Assembly (NCBI RefSeq): GCF_011683915.1
Contig: NZ_JAAQPH010000006.1
Location: 62,001 to 126,000, forward strand
DNA: 64,000 nucleotides
Source: Pelagibius litoralis
Lineage (GTDB): Bacteria; Pseudomonadota; Alphaproteobacteria; Kiloniellales; Kiloniellaceae
Direction: 5' to 3'
The notes under the pieces were generated by a model, which saw only the letters and a program-made list of their open reading frames with translations, was not told the origin of the DNA and searched no databases. The position numbers and the translations under genes were made by a program. Positions 9,587 to 18,671 of the stretch are shown here, piece by piece (within the stretch, counting starts at the first letter, position 1; each line of letters begins with the position of its first letter).

Positions 9587-9663
9587 GGCGGGGTAGCTCA
9601 GCTGGTTAGAGCAGCGGAATCATAATCCGCGTGTCGGGGGTTCAAGTCCCTCTCCCGCTACCA
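9587..9663 (+). tRNA. tRNA-Met (CAT), elongator type
   Basis: A 77-base cloverleaf with encoded CCA. The acceptor arms are GGCGGGG and TCCCGCT (G-U at both ends), with T8-A9 in place. The D-arm is GCTCAGCTGGTTAGAGC, the anticodon stem GCGGA/TCCGC closes a loop with CAT at 9621-9623, and the T-arm contains GGTTCAAGTCC. The sequence is the standard alphaproteobacterial elongator methionine tRNA rather than initiator, whose first pair is unmatched. The lysidine-modified isoleucine tRNA also reads CAT but has a different acceptor stem. Confidence 0.95.
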
Positions 9664-9668
9664 ACAAA

Positions 9669-9705
9669 AACAAGGCCTTGGCCCGAAAGGGACAGGGCCT
9701 TGTTT
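9669..9705 (+). terminator. Terminator-like hairpin after tRNA-Met
   Basis: AACAAGGCC at the left pairs with GGCCTTGTT at the right, with an inner CCC/GGG extension around GAAA. The downstream T-tract is short (TTGTTTGCGTTT), so termination may be only moderate. It sits directly after the CCA of the tRNA. Confidence 0.65.
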
Positions 9706-9915
9706 GCGTTTGCGGTCGTTATTGAGACTCCCTCCGGGCCGCTGGCCCCCCTGGCTCCATAGGGCTGGCCTATCTGGCTCTTGGGGGTGGCCCTGCTGCT
9801 GCTCTATATCATGTCTCAGGTCAGGGCTGCCGGCTTCTGCGCTGTATCAGCGCGAACCGGGCCCGGGCGGCGGGGCCGCCGATGGGGCGTATCCAAGAAC
9901 AAGGAATCTCAGAAG

Positions 9916-11694
9916 ATGAAAATGACGACCGAAGAGGCCTTCGTGAAGGTTCTGCAGATGCATGGCATCGAGCACGCCTTTGGCATTATCGGCTCGGCGA
10001 TGATGCCGATTTCCGATCTCTTCCCGGCTGCCGGGATCAACTTCTGGGACTGCGCCCACGAAACCACCGCCGGCATGATCGCCGACGGCTACACCCGCTC
10101 GACCGGTAAGATGTCCATGGCCATTGCCCAGAACGGTCCGGGCATCACCAACTTCGTGACGCCGATCAAGACCGCCTATTGGAACCACACGCCGATGCTG
10201 CTGGTAACGCCCCAGGCCGCCAACAAGACCATCGGTCAGGGCGGCTTCCAGGAAATCGAGCAGATGGCCCTCTTCGAGGACATGGTCTGCTATCAGGAAG
10301 AGGTCCGCGACCCCTCACGTATTCCGGAAGTCCTGAACCGGGTGATCGAAAAGGCTTGGCGCGGTTGCGGCCCGGCGCAGATCAACATACCGCGCGACTA
10401 CTGGACCCAGGTGATCGACGTCGACCTGCCCCAGCGTGTGCAGTTCGAACTTCCCGCGGGTGGGCGCGAGGCCATCGCCGAGGCGGCGCGGCTGCTGTCG
10501 AAGGCGAAGTTCCCGGTGATCCTGAACGGCGCCGGCGTGGTCATCGGCGGTGCCATCGAGGCTTCCAAGGCCTTGGCCGAGCGCCTCGACGCGCCGGTCT
10601 GCTGCGGCTATCAGCACAACGACGCCTTCCCCGGCTCCCACCCGCTCTTCGCCGGTCCGCTGGGCTACAACGGCTCCAAGGCGGGGATGGAACTGATCGC
10701 CAAGGCCGACGTCGTGCTGGCGCTCGGCACCCGCCTCAACCCCTTCTCAACGCTGCCCGGCTACGGCATCGACTACTGGCCCAAAGAGGCCAAGATCATC
10801 CAGGTCGACATCAATGCCGACCGCATCGGGCTCACCAAGAAAGTCAGCGTCGGCATCCAGGGCGACGCCAAGGCGGTCGCCGAGCAGATCCTGGAGATGC
10901 TGGCCGGCAATGCCGGCGACCAGGACCGCACCCAGCGCAAGGAGATGATCGCCGAGACCAAGTCGCGCTGGCTGCAGACCCTTTCCTCCATGGATCACGA
11001 AGACGACGATCCGGGCACCAACTGGAACGAGCGTTCGCGCAAACGCCAGCCCGAACATATGTCGCCGCGCATGGCCTGGCGCGCCATTCAGGCCGCGATG
11101 CCGCGCGATGCCATCATCTCCTCGGACATCGGCAACAACTGCGCCATCGGCAATGCCTATCCGACTTTCGAGGAAGGCCGCAAGTATCTGGCGCCTGGCC
11201 TCTTCGGGCCCTGCGGTTACGGTTTCCCTTCGATCCTGGGGGCCAAGATCGGCCGCCCGGACGTGCCGGTGATCGGCTTTGCCGGCGACGGCGCCTTCGG
11301 CATTTCCATGAACGAGATGACCGCCTGCGGGCGCAACGACTGGCCGCCGATCACCATGGTGATCTTCCGCAACTACCAGTGGGGGGCGGAAAAGCGCAAC
11401 ACCACGCTGTGGTACGATGACAACTTCGTCGGTACCGAACTGAACCTCGGCGTCGAGTACGCCAAGATTGCCGAGGGTTGTGGCCTGAAGGGCGTGCAGG
11501 TCAGGACCATGGATGAACTGACCGAGGCCTTGCGCGCCGCGGTGAAGGCGCAGATGGAAGACAACGTAACCACCTTCCTGGAGGTCGTGCTGAACCAGGA
11601 ACTGGGCGAGCCCTTCCGCCGCGATGCGATGAAAAAGCCGGTCGTTGTCGCCGGCATCAAGAAAGAGGATATGCGTCCGCAACAGGGGGCCTGA
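9916..11694 (+). CDS. xsc: Sulfoacetaldehyde acetyltransferase
   Basis: A ThDP enzyme that converts sulfoacetaldehyde plus phosphate to acetyl phosphate and sulfite, the central desulfonation step for taurine, isethionate and related C2 sulfonates. The Pyr domain has the activating glutamate Glu49 (CAHETTAG). The ThDP-binding GDG is at 457-459 ([11 protein letters not shown]) followed by [10 protein letters not shown], which is typical of Xsc rather than acetolactate synthase. At 592 residues it has normal length. The longest frame is longer, but this ATG is preceded by AAGGAA and matches family N-termini ([10 protein letters not shown]). pta follows after a hairpin. No taurine uptake, tpa or tauXY gene is in the window, so the source of sulfoacetaldehyde lies elsewhere. 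Confidence 0.95.
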   Translation: MKMTTEEAFVKVLQMHGIEHAFGIIGSAMMPISDLFPAAGINFWDCAHETTAGMIADGYTRSTGKMSMAIAQNGPGITNFVTPIKTAYWNHTPMLLVTPQAANKTIGQGGFQEIEQMALFEDMVCYQEEVRDPSRIPEVLNRVIEKAWRGCGPAQINIPRDYWTQVIDVDLPQRVQFELPAGGREAIAEAARLLSKAKFPVILNGAGVVIGGAIEASKALAERLDAPVCCGYQHNDAFPGSHPLFAGPLGYNGSKAGMELIAKADVVLALGTRLNPFSTLPGYGIDYWPKEAKIIQVDINADRIGLTKKVSVGIQGDAKAVAEQILEMLAGNAGDQDRTQRKEMIAETKSRWLQTLSSMDHEDDDPGTNWNERSRKRQPEHMSPRMAWRAIQAAMPRDAIISSDIGNNCAIGNAYPTFEEGRKYLAPGLFGPCGYGFPSILGAKIGRPDVPVIGFAGDGAFGISMNEMTACGRNDWPPITMVIFRNYQWGAEKRNTTLWYDDNFVGTELNLGVEYAKIAEGCGLKGVQVRTMDELTEALRAAVKAQMEDNVTTFLEVVLNQELGEPFRRDAMKKPVVVAGIKKEDMRPQQGA

Positions 11695-11750
11695 AGCCCG
11701 GTCCGGAGGTATCTGGTCCACGCTCAAGTGGTCCACATTCAAAACCCTGC

Positions 11751-11783
11751 GCCAAGACGCCTTCAGGCGTCTTGGCGTCTTTT
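11751..11783 (+). terminator. Strong intrinsic terminator between xsc and pta
   Basis: An 11-base perfect stem, GCCAAGACGCC at 11751-11761 and GGCGTCTTGGC at 11766-11776, closes a TTCA loop and is followed by GTCTTTT. It lies 27 bases before the pta ATG, inside what is functionally one pathway operon. It could end most xsc messages, lowering pta relative to xsc, or act as an attenuator. A direct repeat TGGTCCAC (11714 and 11729) precedes it. Confidence 0.85.
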
Positions 11784-11809
11784 CGGGAACCCTCATAAGG
11801 GAACGGCCG

Positions 11810-12808
11810 ATGAAGCCTCTGGATGACCTTCTTGCCGCGGCGGCCAAGGCACCGAAACGCATCGTGCTGGCAGAGGGCGAGGATCAGCGGATCATCGAGG
11901 GGGCGGCGCGCGCGCTGCGTGATGGGATCGCCCACATCGTTCTGCTCGGGAACCCGGCGCGGATCGAGAAGGGACTCACCACTGCCGGGGCCAACCCGGC
12001 GGACTTCGACCTCATCGATCCGGCGGGGGCGGCCCAGGCCGAGGCCTATGCTGCGGCCTACTTCGACCTCCGCAAATACAAAGGCGTCGATCGTGATGCT
12101 GCCCGCGCGGCCATGACCGATCCGCTTGTATTTGCGGCGATGATGGTACGGCAGGGCGATGCCGACGGCACCGTTGCCGGCGCGGTCGCGACCACCGCGG
12201 ATACGGTGCGTACGGCCTTTCAGATCATCGGCCGCGCGCCGGGCGTGAAAACCGTCTCAAGCTTTTTCCTCATGCTGCTCTGTGAGCCGTATCATGTGAA
12301 GCAGGGGGCCCTTGCCTTCGCCGACTGCGGGCTGATTGTCGATCCGACTGTCGAGGAATTGGCCGAAATAGCGATCTCGTCGGCCGAGTCTTTCCACGCC
12401 CTGGTCGGAGAGGAGCCACGCGTCGCCATGCTGTCTTTCTCGACCAACAGCAGTGCCAGGCACGAGCGCGTTACCCGCGTGGTCGAAGCCACCGCCCGGG
12501 TCAGGGCCGCGCGGCCGGATCTGAAGCTGGACGGCGATATACAGTTCGATGCGGCCTTCGTGCCGGCGGTCGCTGCCACGAAGGCGCCGGACTCGCCGCT
12601 TGAGGGTCAGGCCAATGTGATGGTCTTTCCCAGCCTCGAGGCCGCCAATATCGGCTATAAAATCGCGCAGCGCATCGGTGGGGCCAAGGCCATCGGTCCG
12701 ATCCTGCAGGGCCTCGCCAAGCCCGCGAACGATCTGTCGCGGGGCTGCAGCGCCGATGACGTTTATCACCTCATCGCTATCACAGGTGTACAGGCGGCCG
12801 CAACGTAA
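11810..12808 (+). CDS. pta: Phosphate acetyltransferase
   Basis: It converts acetyl phosphate and CoA to acetyl-CoA, completing the Xsc pathway. The 332 residues form the single PTA_PTB domain of the short enzyme class, without the DRTGG/CobB extension of enterobacterial Pta. Diagnostic blocks are [45 protein letters not shown], the FFLMLL segment, [11 protein letters not shown] and [16 protein letters not shown]. The start at 11810 has AAGGGA upstream and matches other Pta proteins; the upstream extension contains the xsc terminator and is not coding. The xsc-pta pairing is the standard sulfonate arrangement. Confidence 0.93.
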   Translation: MKPLDDLLAAAAKAPKRIVLAEGEDQRIIEGAARALRDGIAHIVLLGNPARIEKGLTTAGANPADFDLIDPAGAAQAEAYAAAYFDLRKYKGVDRDAARAAMTDPLVFAAMMVRQGDADGTVAGAVATTADTVRTAFQIIGRAPGVKTVSSFFLMLLCEPYHVKQGALAFADCGLIVDPTVEELAEIAISSAESFHALVGEEPRVAMLSFSTNSSARHERVTRVVEATARVRAARPDLKLDGDIQFDAAFVPAVAATKAPDSPLEGQANVMVFPSLEAANIGYKIAQRIGGAKAIGPILQGLAKPANDLSRGCSADDVYHLIAITGVQAAAT

Positions 12809-12929
12809 CGAGCCAAGTTGCCGTCTGCCGTATCCGGGTTCGCCGGGCGCAGCAACTTTTTGTGTGGCTGCCCCACAGCCCGGGCGCTCCTGCTAAGCTG
12901 CAGCATGACTGCAACGACGGGAGGATGCT

Positions 12930-13616
12930 ATGGAGACGGATGAAGCGGGCCCGCGCGGCGACGCCAGGGTTTTCAGTGCCGCCGAACTGGGGGCCTTGGC
13001 GCATCTCTACCGGGGCGAGGTCTACCGCAGTACGATATGGCGCACCCGCCTCGACACCACGACCAACTGGACCGTGGTGACACTGGGAGTGGCGCTTTCG
13101 ATCTCGTTTTCCTCACCGACGGCTTCGCCCCTGCCGCTGGTTCTGGTCGGCGTGCTGATCATGTTCTTCGTTACCATCGAATCCCGGCGCTACCGTTATT
13201 TCAACGTCTGGCGCGCCCGCGCCCGCTGGATGGAAACCCATCTTTACGCCCCTCTGCTGACCGACGGCGACCTGCATACGGAAGACGGCTGGCAGGAAAC
13301 CTTGGCGCGCGACTACTGGGCGCCGCGCTATCACATCACCTTCTTCACCGCCCTTGGGCGGCGCATCCGGCGCAACTACCTCTGGATCCTGATCATTCAG
13401 ACCGTTGCCTACCTGGGCAAGCTGGCGGTTCATCCGTCCGCTATCACCAGCCTGGACGATCTCTGGCAGCGGGCGACGGTCGGGCCGATCCCCGGCCAGG
13501 TGATGCTGCTTGCCGGTTTCGTCTACATCGTGACCTGGGGCGGCATTGCCTTCCTCAGCTATCAGGCCGACCAGGCACGTCACGGCCGCAGGGTTGACAG
13601 CACCGGGATGGGGTGA
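12930..13616 (+). CDS. DUF2270 integral membrane protein
   Basis: A 228-residue inner-membrane protein of the DUF2270 family, whose role is unknown. There are two membrane segments near residues 47-85 (WTVVTLGVALSISF and LVLVGVLIMFFVTI). Conserved SRRYRYFNVWRARARWMETHLYAP then faces the cytosol, and two more segments lie near 150-165 and 190-212. GGGAGG precedes the ATG. It converges on the histidine kinase gene, 21 bases apart, and has no obvious functional partner. Confidence 0.8.
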   Translation: METDEAGPRGDARVFSAAELGALAHLYRGEVYRSTIWRTRLDTTTNWTVVTLGVALSISFSSPTASPLPLVLVGVLIMFFVTIESRRYRYFNVWRARARWMETHLYAPLLTDGDLHTEDGWQETLARDYWAPRYHITFFTALGRRIRRNYLWILIIQTVAYLGKLAVHPSAITSLDDLWQRATVGPIPGQVMLLAGFVYIVTWGGIAFLSYQADQARHGRRVDSTGMG

Positions 13617-13637
13617 GGGCGCAGGCAGCGCCTTGCG

Positions 13638-15581
13638 CTACTCGGCTGCCGCTTTAGGCGTGTCGTCGCCGAGGGGCGGTGTGCGGTCTTCGTCGTCTTC
13701 AACGATGCGGTGGGCAGGCAGGCGGAGCGTCACTATGGTGCCTGCACCTTCTTCGCTCTGAACATTGAGGACGCCCTGGTGCATTTCGATCAGTGCCTTG
13801 GTCAGCGGCAGGCCGAGCCCCGTGCCCTCATAGCGGCGGTTGAGATTGCTGTCGACCTGACCGAACTGGCGCAGGGCTTTTGGGATGTCTTCTGCGGCCA
13901 TGCCGATGCCGCTGTCGATCACCTGCAGGACATAGCCGGTATCGCGCCGGCACCAGACCTTCAGGGTAATGCTGCCGTCTCTCTCAGTGAACTTCACCGC
14001 GTTGGTCAACAGGTTCAGCAATGCCTGTTTCAGCTTGCGTTCGTCGGCGAAGAGTTGTGGCAGGTCCGCGGCGGGCTCAAACCGCAAGGCAACGCCGGCC
14101 TTGTCGGCGCGCGCGGAGATCACCCGCAGAACCGCCTGGGCAAGGGTGGCAACATCCACGACCTCCTCATTCAGTTCGTCAGCGCCCGCTTCGATCTTGG
14201 AGAGGTCCAGTATGTCGTTGATGAGGGAAAGCAGATGATGGGCTGCTTCGTGGATGTCCGTCAGGTATTCGCGATACTGCTCGTTGTCGGGGTTTTCCGG
14301 GATTGTGGTCAGCATGAGTTCCGAGAAGCCGATGATGGCGTTCAGCGGCGTGCGCAGTTCGTGGCTCATGTTGGCCAGGAACTCGGACTTGGTGCGGTTG
14401 GCCGTCTCCGCCAGGTCCTTGGCGCTGCGCAGCTTCTCCTGCAACTCGATCTCTGCGGTGATATCGCGTCCGGTGCCGCGGTAACCCAGGAAAACGCCGT
14501 CGGCGTCGAAAGCCGGGGTGCCGCTGATGGCCAGCCAGACTATCTGGCCGTCGGCCTTTTCACGCGGATGGGTGAAGTTGCGGAAGGGACGTTGCGCGGC
14601 GAGATCCGCCAGGTGCTGTTCCCAGACCTCCAGGGCCACCCCGGGGATGCCGGTTTCCTGTCGTGTCTTGCCGAGCAGTTCGCGCTCGTCGACGCCCGTT
14701 ACCTCGGCGAAGCGTTCGGAGAAGAACGAGAAGCGCAGCTTTTCGTCCATCTCCCAGAACCAATCCGAACTCGATTTTGCGAAATCCTCGAAGCGCTGTT
14801 CCTCGTTGCGCAGGTCGCTGCGGCGCAGGTCCGCCACGCGGTCGAGCAAGACGTTCAAGGCGGTTACGGTTTCGCCGATCTCATCGCACGGCCGGATGTC
14901 CAGCTTGTAGGCGTCGGCGCGGCCCGGATCGGCATGGGCGGCCGTCAGGTTTCGATGGATCGCCAGAAGCGGGGTGAGAACCTCGCGGCCCAGGATCAGG
15001 ATCGTTGTCACCGAGACAAAGCAGGCAAGAAGCAAGACCAACCCGCCGATGCGCAGGACAAAGGCCTTCAGTTCCCCGTCGATGGCCGTCGTGTCGAGAC
15101 GCACCGACATCACGAAGGGCAGACCGCTTGCCTTGCCGGGCCAAAGGACCGCGTAGATACCGGAAGCTTCCCGGAGGCGGCGGAAGGTCGTGGCCGGCTC
15201 AGGCCCGGCCTGGGCTTCACCCTGACGTACCGTGCTGTCGGGTACCAGGACCACCGGATCGCCTTTAGCGGCGAGCGGCAGGCCGGCCCCATCATAGAGG
15301 GCGATGCCGGCCACGCCGACGTTCTGAAAGTCCTGCCAGCTTTCTTCCAGCAGTTGGACCGGGCTCCGCTCGTCTGATGAGACCAGGGTGAACCGGGCCG
15401 TCGTCAGGACGTCCTGTTCCATCGCTTCATAGAGCGCGCTGCGCAGATTGAGATAGGAAGGCACCAGGATCGCCGCTTCGACCAGGATGATGCTCAAGGA
15501 CACAAGCAAAGCGATCCGCCGGCTGAGGCGGGATCTCAGGAAGTTAAGGGCCTGAGCCAGCAAATAAAAACGCGAGGTCAT
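13638..15581 (-). CDS. Membrane sensor histidine kinase (HAMP-PAS-HisKA-HATPase)
   Basis: A 647-residue sensor. Membrane helix 1 is at about 22-42, a periplasmic sensing region at 45-172, membrane helix 2 at about 173-197, HAMP at 198-252, and PAS at about 262-380 (FAEVTGVDERELLGKTR). The HisKA domain carries the phospho-acceptor His407 (SHELRTPLN). The HATPase domain has the N box (Asn527), DSGIG at 556-560 and GTGLGLPL near 587. The C-terminal 30 residues are acidic with no receiver domain. No response regulator is adjacent, so it is an orphan and its signal is unknown. The architecture resembles kinases of the PleC/DivJ type in alphaproteobacteria, but only by general layout. Confidence 0.92.
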   Translation of the reverse strand: MTSRFYLLAQALNFLRSRLSRRIALLVSLSIILVEAAILVPSYLNLRSALYEAMEQDVLTTARFTLVSSDERSPVQLLEESWQDFQNVGVAGIALYDGAGLPLAAKGDPVVLVPDSTVRQGEAQAGPEPATTFRRLREASGIYAVLWPGKASGLPFVMSVRLDTTAIDGELKAFVLRIGGLVLLLACFVSVTTILILGREVLTPLLAIHRNLTAAHADPGRADAYKLDIRPCDEIGETVTALNVLLDRVADLRRSDLRNEEQRFEDFAKSSSDWFWEMDEKLRFSFFSERFAEVTGVDERELLGKTRQETGIPGVALEVWEQHLADLAAQRPFRNFTHPREKADGQIVWLAISGTPAFDADGVFLGYRGTGRDITAEIELQEKLRSAKDLAETANRTKSEFLANMSHELRTPLNAIIGFSELMLTTIPENPDNEQYREYLTDIHEAAHHLLSLINDILDLSKIEAGADELNEEVVDVATLAQAVLRVISARADKAGVALRFEPAADLPQLFADERKLKQALLNLLTNAVKFTERDGSITLKVWCRRDTGYVLQVIDSGIGMAAEDIPKALRQFGQVDSNLNRRYEGTGLGLPLTKALIEMHQGVLNVQSEEGAGTIVTLRLPAHRIVEDDEDRTPPLGDDTPKAAAE

Positions 15582-15808
15582 TCTCAGGGTCCCTGCGGCG
15601 GGGATTGATAGGAACCCTAGTCAACTTGCCTTCAAGTTTGGTTAAGAGCGGAGCAAAGTCCCATTCTGCCAGTCGCAGAAGGATCGGTTTCCTGCACGAG
15701 TCATGAAAAAAACAACCCCTGGCCGAACGGGCGACTGTCATTCGTCTCGGGCGGGCGGTTTGGCTTGGTGACATTGGTATGAGGACGCCCCGACTGCGGG
15801 CTGTCGTT

Positions 15809-16678
15809 TCAGTTGCTGCGGAACCCGCCGAAGCCCCGTTTCTTGGCGTCGGCGAAATCTTCCAGGGCCGCCGCGCGGTCGCCGGACAGTTCGTGGGCCG
15901 TGCCGCGGTTGGAATAGGCGCCGGCAAAGCCGGGGTCCAGGAAGATCGCCACATCGAATTTGACGATGGCGCCCCCGTAGTCGGCGCCGGCCAGCAGTTG
16001 CCGGCCTTCCAGGTTGAACTGCCTGGCCAGTTCGGGCCGGGTGATGCTGCCGTCGGCCAGGGCCTTGCGGTGTGGTTGCAGCGCTTCCTCGATCCGCGCC
16101 TGACGCTCCGCTGCCGGGTCATCGGGCGGCGTGGCAGCTTCCTGGGTCACATCTTCTGGAGCCGCATCTACTGGGGCCGGCTCCTCAGCGGGCGGCAGTG
16201 CGGCGACCTGTGGCGGCTCCGCCGCCGGTTCGGGGGCCGCTTCCAGCGGTCTCAGTTTGGGCGGCGCCGGTGGTGGCGGGACGATCGTCTTCGCGGCGGT
16301 TCCGGGTTCCGTGCTCTCGGGCGCAGTCGTGCCCGGTAGCGCCGGTTCTGCGGCCGTGGTCGGCGTCTCTGCCGTGGCGCTGTCGTTGCGCAGCGCGGCA
16401 AAGGCCGCGGCCACACCCCGCAGTTCGGCGAGCAGCGCCTTGTTGGGCTCCGGATCGCCGGGCAGGGAGGCGAAGTCCTGATAGCGCCCGATTGCCGCAA
16501 GAGTTGCGGCATCGACAATGCCGTCGACCGGGCCGGGATCGAAGCCGAGGTCGCGCAGCAGGTTTTCGAATTCAAGCAGATCGGATTGTGCAAGCCCATT
16601 GTCCGCGAGGGCCTGCGGTGCAAGGAAGGTCAGACAGGCAAGCAAGCCGGGGGCCAGGGCGCGCGGGAATCCATACAT
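15809..16678 (-). CDS. Exported peptidoglycan-binding/TPR-like protein
   Basis: A 289-residue secreted protein. The signal peptide covers residues 1-25 (ending QALA). A peptidoglycan-binding-like helical domain follows at about 32-90 (LLRDLGFDPGPVDGIVDAATLAAIGRYQ, where GxVDGxxxxxT is diagnostic). A long Pro/Ala/Glu linker spans 100-190, and a TPR-like segment ends the protein (about 235-285, GGAIVKFDVAIFLDPGFAGAYSNRGTAHEL). It probably sits on the cell wall and acts as an adaptor. The single short TPR and the linker make function uncertain. Confidence 0.8.
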   Translation of the reverse strand: MYGFPRALAPGLLACLTFLAPQALADNGLAQSDLLEFENLLRDLGFDPGPVDGIVDAATLAAIGRYQDFASLPGDPEPNKALLAELRGVAAAFAALRNDSATAETPTTAAEPALPGTTAPESTEPGTAAKTIVPPPPAPPKLRPLEAAPEPAAEPPQVAALPPAEEPAPVDAAPEDVTQEAATPPDDPAAERQARIEEALQPHRKALADGSITRPELARQFNLEGRQLLAGADYGGAIVKFDVAIFLDPGFAGAYSNRGTAHELSGDRAAALEDFADAKKRGFGGFRSN

Positions 16679-16749
16679 TCCGGTATTTTAGTTGATTTGC
16701 CCCGGCTGGCCAGCGCGCTAAAGGCGGGGCCTGGACAGGCTGTAGACCT

Positions 16750-17091
16750 TCACTCCGGTATGGTGGCCTTGATCTCGATGGAGGCATACCACGCCGCCAG
16801 ATCGGCAATGTCCTCGTCGCTCAGGTTCTCGGCGATCACCGACATGATCTCATGGGTGCGCTTGCCGGAGCGGAAGGCCTTGAGTTGCGTGATCAGGTAG
16901 ATGTCGTTTTCGCCGGCAATATGCGGGGCGATGGGAATCCTGGCGATCCCGTCGATCCCATGACAGGTCTGGCACTGACGCGCCTTCTGGCGTCCGGCCT
17001 GGGCATCGGCGCCAAACGCACCGTCGGGCAGGGCCATCGCCGTCAGGGCGGCCAGGCCGATCAGCAGGAAAGGCAGCTTGGTCAGAGTCAT
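16750..17091 (-). CDS. Class I cytochrome c
   Basis: A 113-residue periplasmic electron carrier. The signal peptide covers about residues 1-27. The haem site is CQTCH (Cys40, Cys43, His44), and the distal Met83 lies in HEIMSVIAENLSDEDI, the pattern of c553/c4-type cytochromes. It is 73 bases downstream of the PQQ-type sugar dehydrogenase gene on the same strand and is a likely electron acceptor for it. A GC-rich stem-loop lies between the two genes. Confidence 0.9.
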   Translation of the reverse strand: MTLTKLPFLLIGLAALTAMALPDGAFGADAQAGRQKARQCQTCHGIDGIARIPIAPHIAGENDIYLITQLKAFRSGKRTHEIMSVIAENLSDEDIADLAAWYASIEIKATIPE

Positions 17092-17120
17092 CTGGCGAAC
17101 CGATCTTGGTTTTTGGCAAG

Positions 17121-17148
17121 GGCGGCCGGGCAGGGGCGCCCGGCCGCC
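17121..17148. other. GC-rich stem-loop between dehydrogenase and cytochrome genes
   Basis: A perfect 11-base inverted repeat, GGCGGCCGGGC at 17121-17131 and GCCCGGCCGCC at 17138-17148, with a 6-base loop. Read on the minus strand, in the direction of both genes, no T-tract follows. It is therefore more likely an RNA-stability element or partial terminator than a full stop. Confidence 0.6.
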
Positions 17149-17164
17149 GTTTTGCTTATCCGGC

Positions 17165-18424
17165 TTACTCGCCGCTGTAGGAGATGCGATAGATCGCCCC
17201 GGCGAGGTCGTCGGAGACGAGAAGGGAGCCGTCGCGCAGCTGCTTCACGTCCACCGGCCGACCGAGATACTCGCCGTTCTCGTCGATCCAGCCCTCTGCG
17301 AAGGGCCTGCTTTCACCCGCCGAGCCATCCTCGTTCACAGCCGTGAACATCACCCGGGCACCCACCGGTGTCGTGCGGTTCCAGGAGCCGTGCTGTGCCG
17401 AGAAGATGCCGCCGCGGTACTGTGCCGGGAACATCTTGCCGGTGTAGAAATGCATGCCGAGGTCAGCCGCGTGGGCCACCATGTCGACGGCCGGGAAAAC
17501 CGTGTCGGCCGGCGGTTCGGAATCGGCATATTCGTTGGTGCGGGTATCGCCGCCGCCGTACCAGGGGAAGCCGAAGTGTTGACCCTTGGCGGTCTGGCGG
17601 TTCAGTTCGCCCGGCGGGATATCGTCGCCCATACCGTCGACCTGATTGTCGGTGAACCAGAGTTCGCCGTTGGCCGGGTTGATGTCGAGGCCCACGGAGT
17701 TGCGGACGCCGTAGCTGTAGACCTCACGGCCGCTGCCGTCTCGGTTCATGCGGATGATCCCGCCGATACCCTTTTGTGTATAGAGATCCATCTTCTCAGG
17801 TGCGAAGACGTTGAAGGGCTGTCCGATGGTGATGTAGAGCTTGTCGTCCGGGCCGATGACGCAGACCCGCGCCGTGTGGTTGTAACTCTCTTCCTCGACC
17901 GGGATCAGCTCGCCCTTGGGCACCACGTTGAAGGCGGCGACATCCGGGCTCTCATAGAAGAACTCGGCCGCCGGATAGACCAGCACCCGGTTCTGCTCGG
18001 CGATGTAGAGGAAGCCGTCTGTCGAAAAGCAGGGGCCGTTGGGAATAGCGAATTCGATGGAGGGCGCAAAACGCTTCACTTCGTCGGCGACGCGGTCCTT
18101 GTTGCGGTCGGTCACCGACCAGACATCGGTCTTGCGGGTGCCGACAAAGGTGACAATGCCCTGAGGACCGACTGCCATGTGGCGGGCATCGGGCACGATG
18201 GCATAGAGTTCGATCTTGAAGCCGGCGGGCAGCTTGATGCGCTTCAACGTCTCGCGGATCGCCGCGGCGTTGTCGCCGCCCTGTTCGACGAACTGAAATT
18301 CCGTCACACCGGTCTGTTTGAATTCGCCCAGCTTCTCGAGGTTGCTCTGCGCCAAGGCAGGCATGGCAAACAGCGTCGCAGCGACGGTGGCGGCGAGCGA
18401 TTTGGCGGGCATGGCTCTGAACAT
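17165..18424 (-). CDS. PQQ-dependent soluble sugar dehydrogenase family protein
   Basis: A 419-residue periplasmic six-bladed propeller of the glucose/sorbosone dehydrogenase family. The signal peptide is at 1-25 (MPALAQ). Blade motifs include GPQGIVTFVGTR, IGGIIRMNRDGS, YSYGVRNSVGLDINP, GELWFTDNQVDGMGDD and FPWYGGGDTRTNEYADSEP. AQHGSWNRTTPVGARV and DGSLLVSDDLAGAIYRISY sit near the C-terminus. It would oxidise an aldose and pass electrons to a cytochrome, probably the one encoded next to it. No PQQ biosynthesis genes are in the window. An alternative start four codons later (MPAKSL) would give a tidier signal peptide. Confidence 0.85.
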   Translation of the reverse strand: MFRAMPAKSLAATVAATLFAMPALAQSNLEKLGEFKQTGVTEFQFVEQGGDNAAAIRETLKRIKLPAGFKIELYAIVPDARHMAVGPQGIVTFVGTRKTDVWSVTDRNKDRVADEVKRFAPSIEFAIPNGPCFSTDGFLYIAEQNRVLVYPAAEFFYESPDVAAFNVVPKGELIPVEEESYNHTARVCVIGPDDKLYITIGQPFNVFAPEKMDLYTQKGIGGIIRMNRDGSGREVYSYGVRNSVGLDINPANGELWFTDNQVDGMGDDIPPGELNRQTAKGQHFGFPWYGGGDTRTNEYADSEPPADTVFPAVDMVAHAADLGMHFYTGKMFPAQYRGGIFSAQHGSWNRTTPVGARVMFTAVNEDGSAGESRPFAEGWIDENGEYLGRPVDVKQLRDGSLLVSDDLAGAIYRISYSGE

Positions 18425-18565
18425 AGTGAGACTCCTCCCGTAGATTTTTTTGTTTATGGCTTAAGCCTAGCCGGATTGGCCGACCAGAGGTAGTAGGACG
18501 ATACTACGCTTCACCGTGGGTGCAGTGATGGAATCGGTGCAAACAAGCCATTTCCTGTATGTGCT

Positions 18566-18622
18566 CTTTTTTCGCATCCGCCTCTGGTCTGTTTGCCAAA
18601 CCAGAGGCGGATGCGAAAAAAG
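18566..18622. repeat. 23-base perfect inverted repeat
   Basis: The left arm at 18566-18588 (CTTTTTTCGCATCCGC...) and the right arm at 18600-18622 are exact reverse complements, separated by 11 bases. The T-run is at the outer left and the A-run at the outer right, the opposite of a normal bidirectional terminator. It abuts, and shares its A-run (T-run on the minus strand) with, the terminator of the minus-strand gene beside it. No coding sense was found. Confidence 0.85.
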
Positions 18623-18646
18623 GCCCGGTGCGGAGTGCACCGGGCC
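18615..18646 (-). terminator. Intrinsic terminator of the secreted-protein gene
   Basis: On the minus strand, GGCCCGGTGC and GCACCGGGCC form a 10-base stem with a 5-base loop, followed directly by TTTTTTCGC. It lies 25 bases after the stop of the gene at 18672-19505, an excellent terminator. Confidence 0.88.
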
Positions 18647-18671
18647 CGTCGTTTTCGACTGCGCAGTGGCG

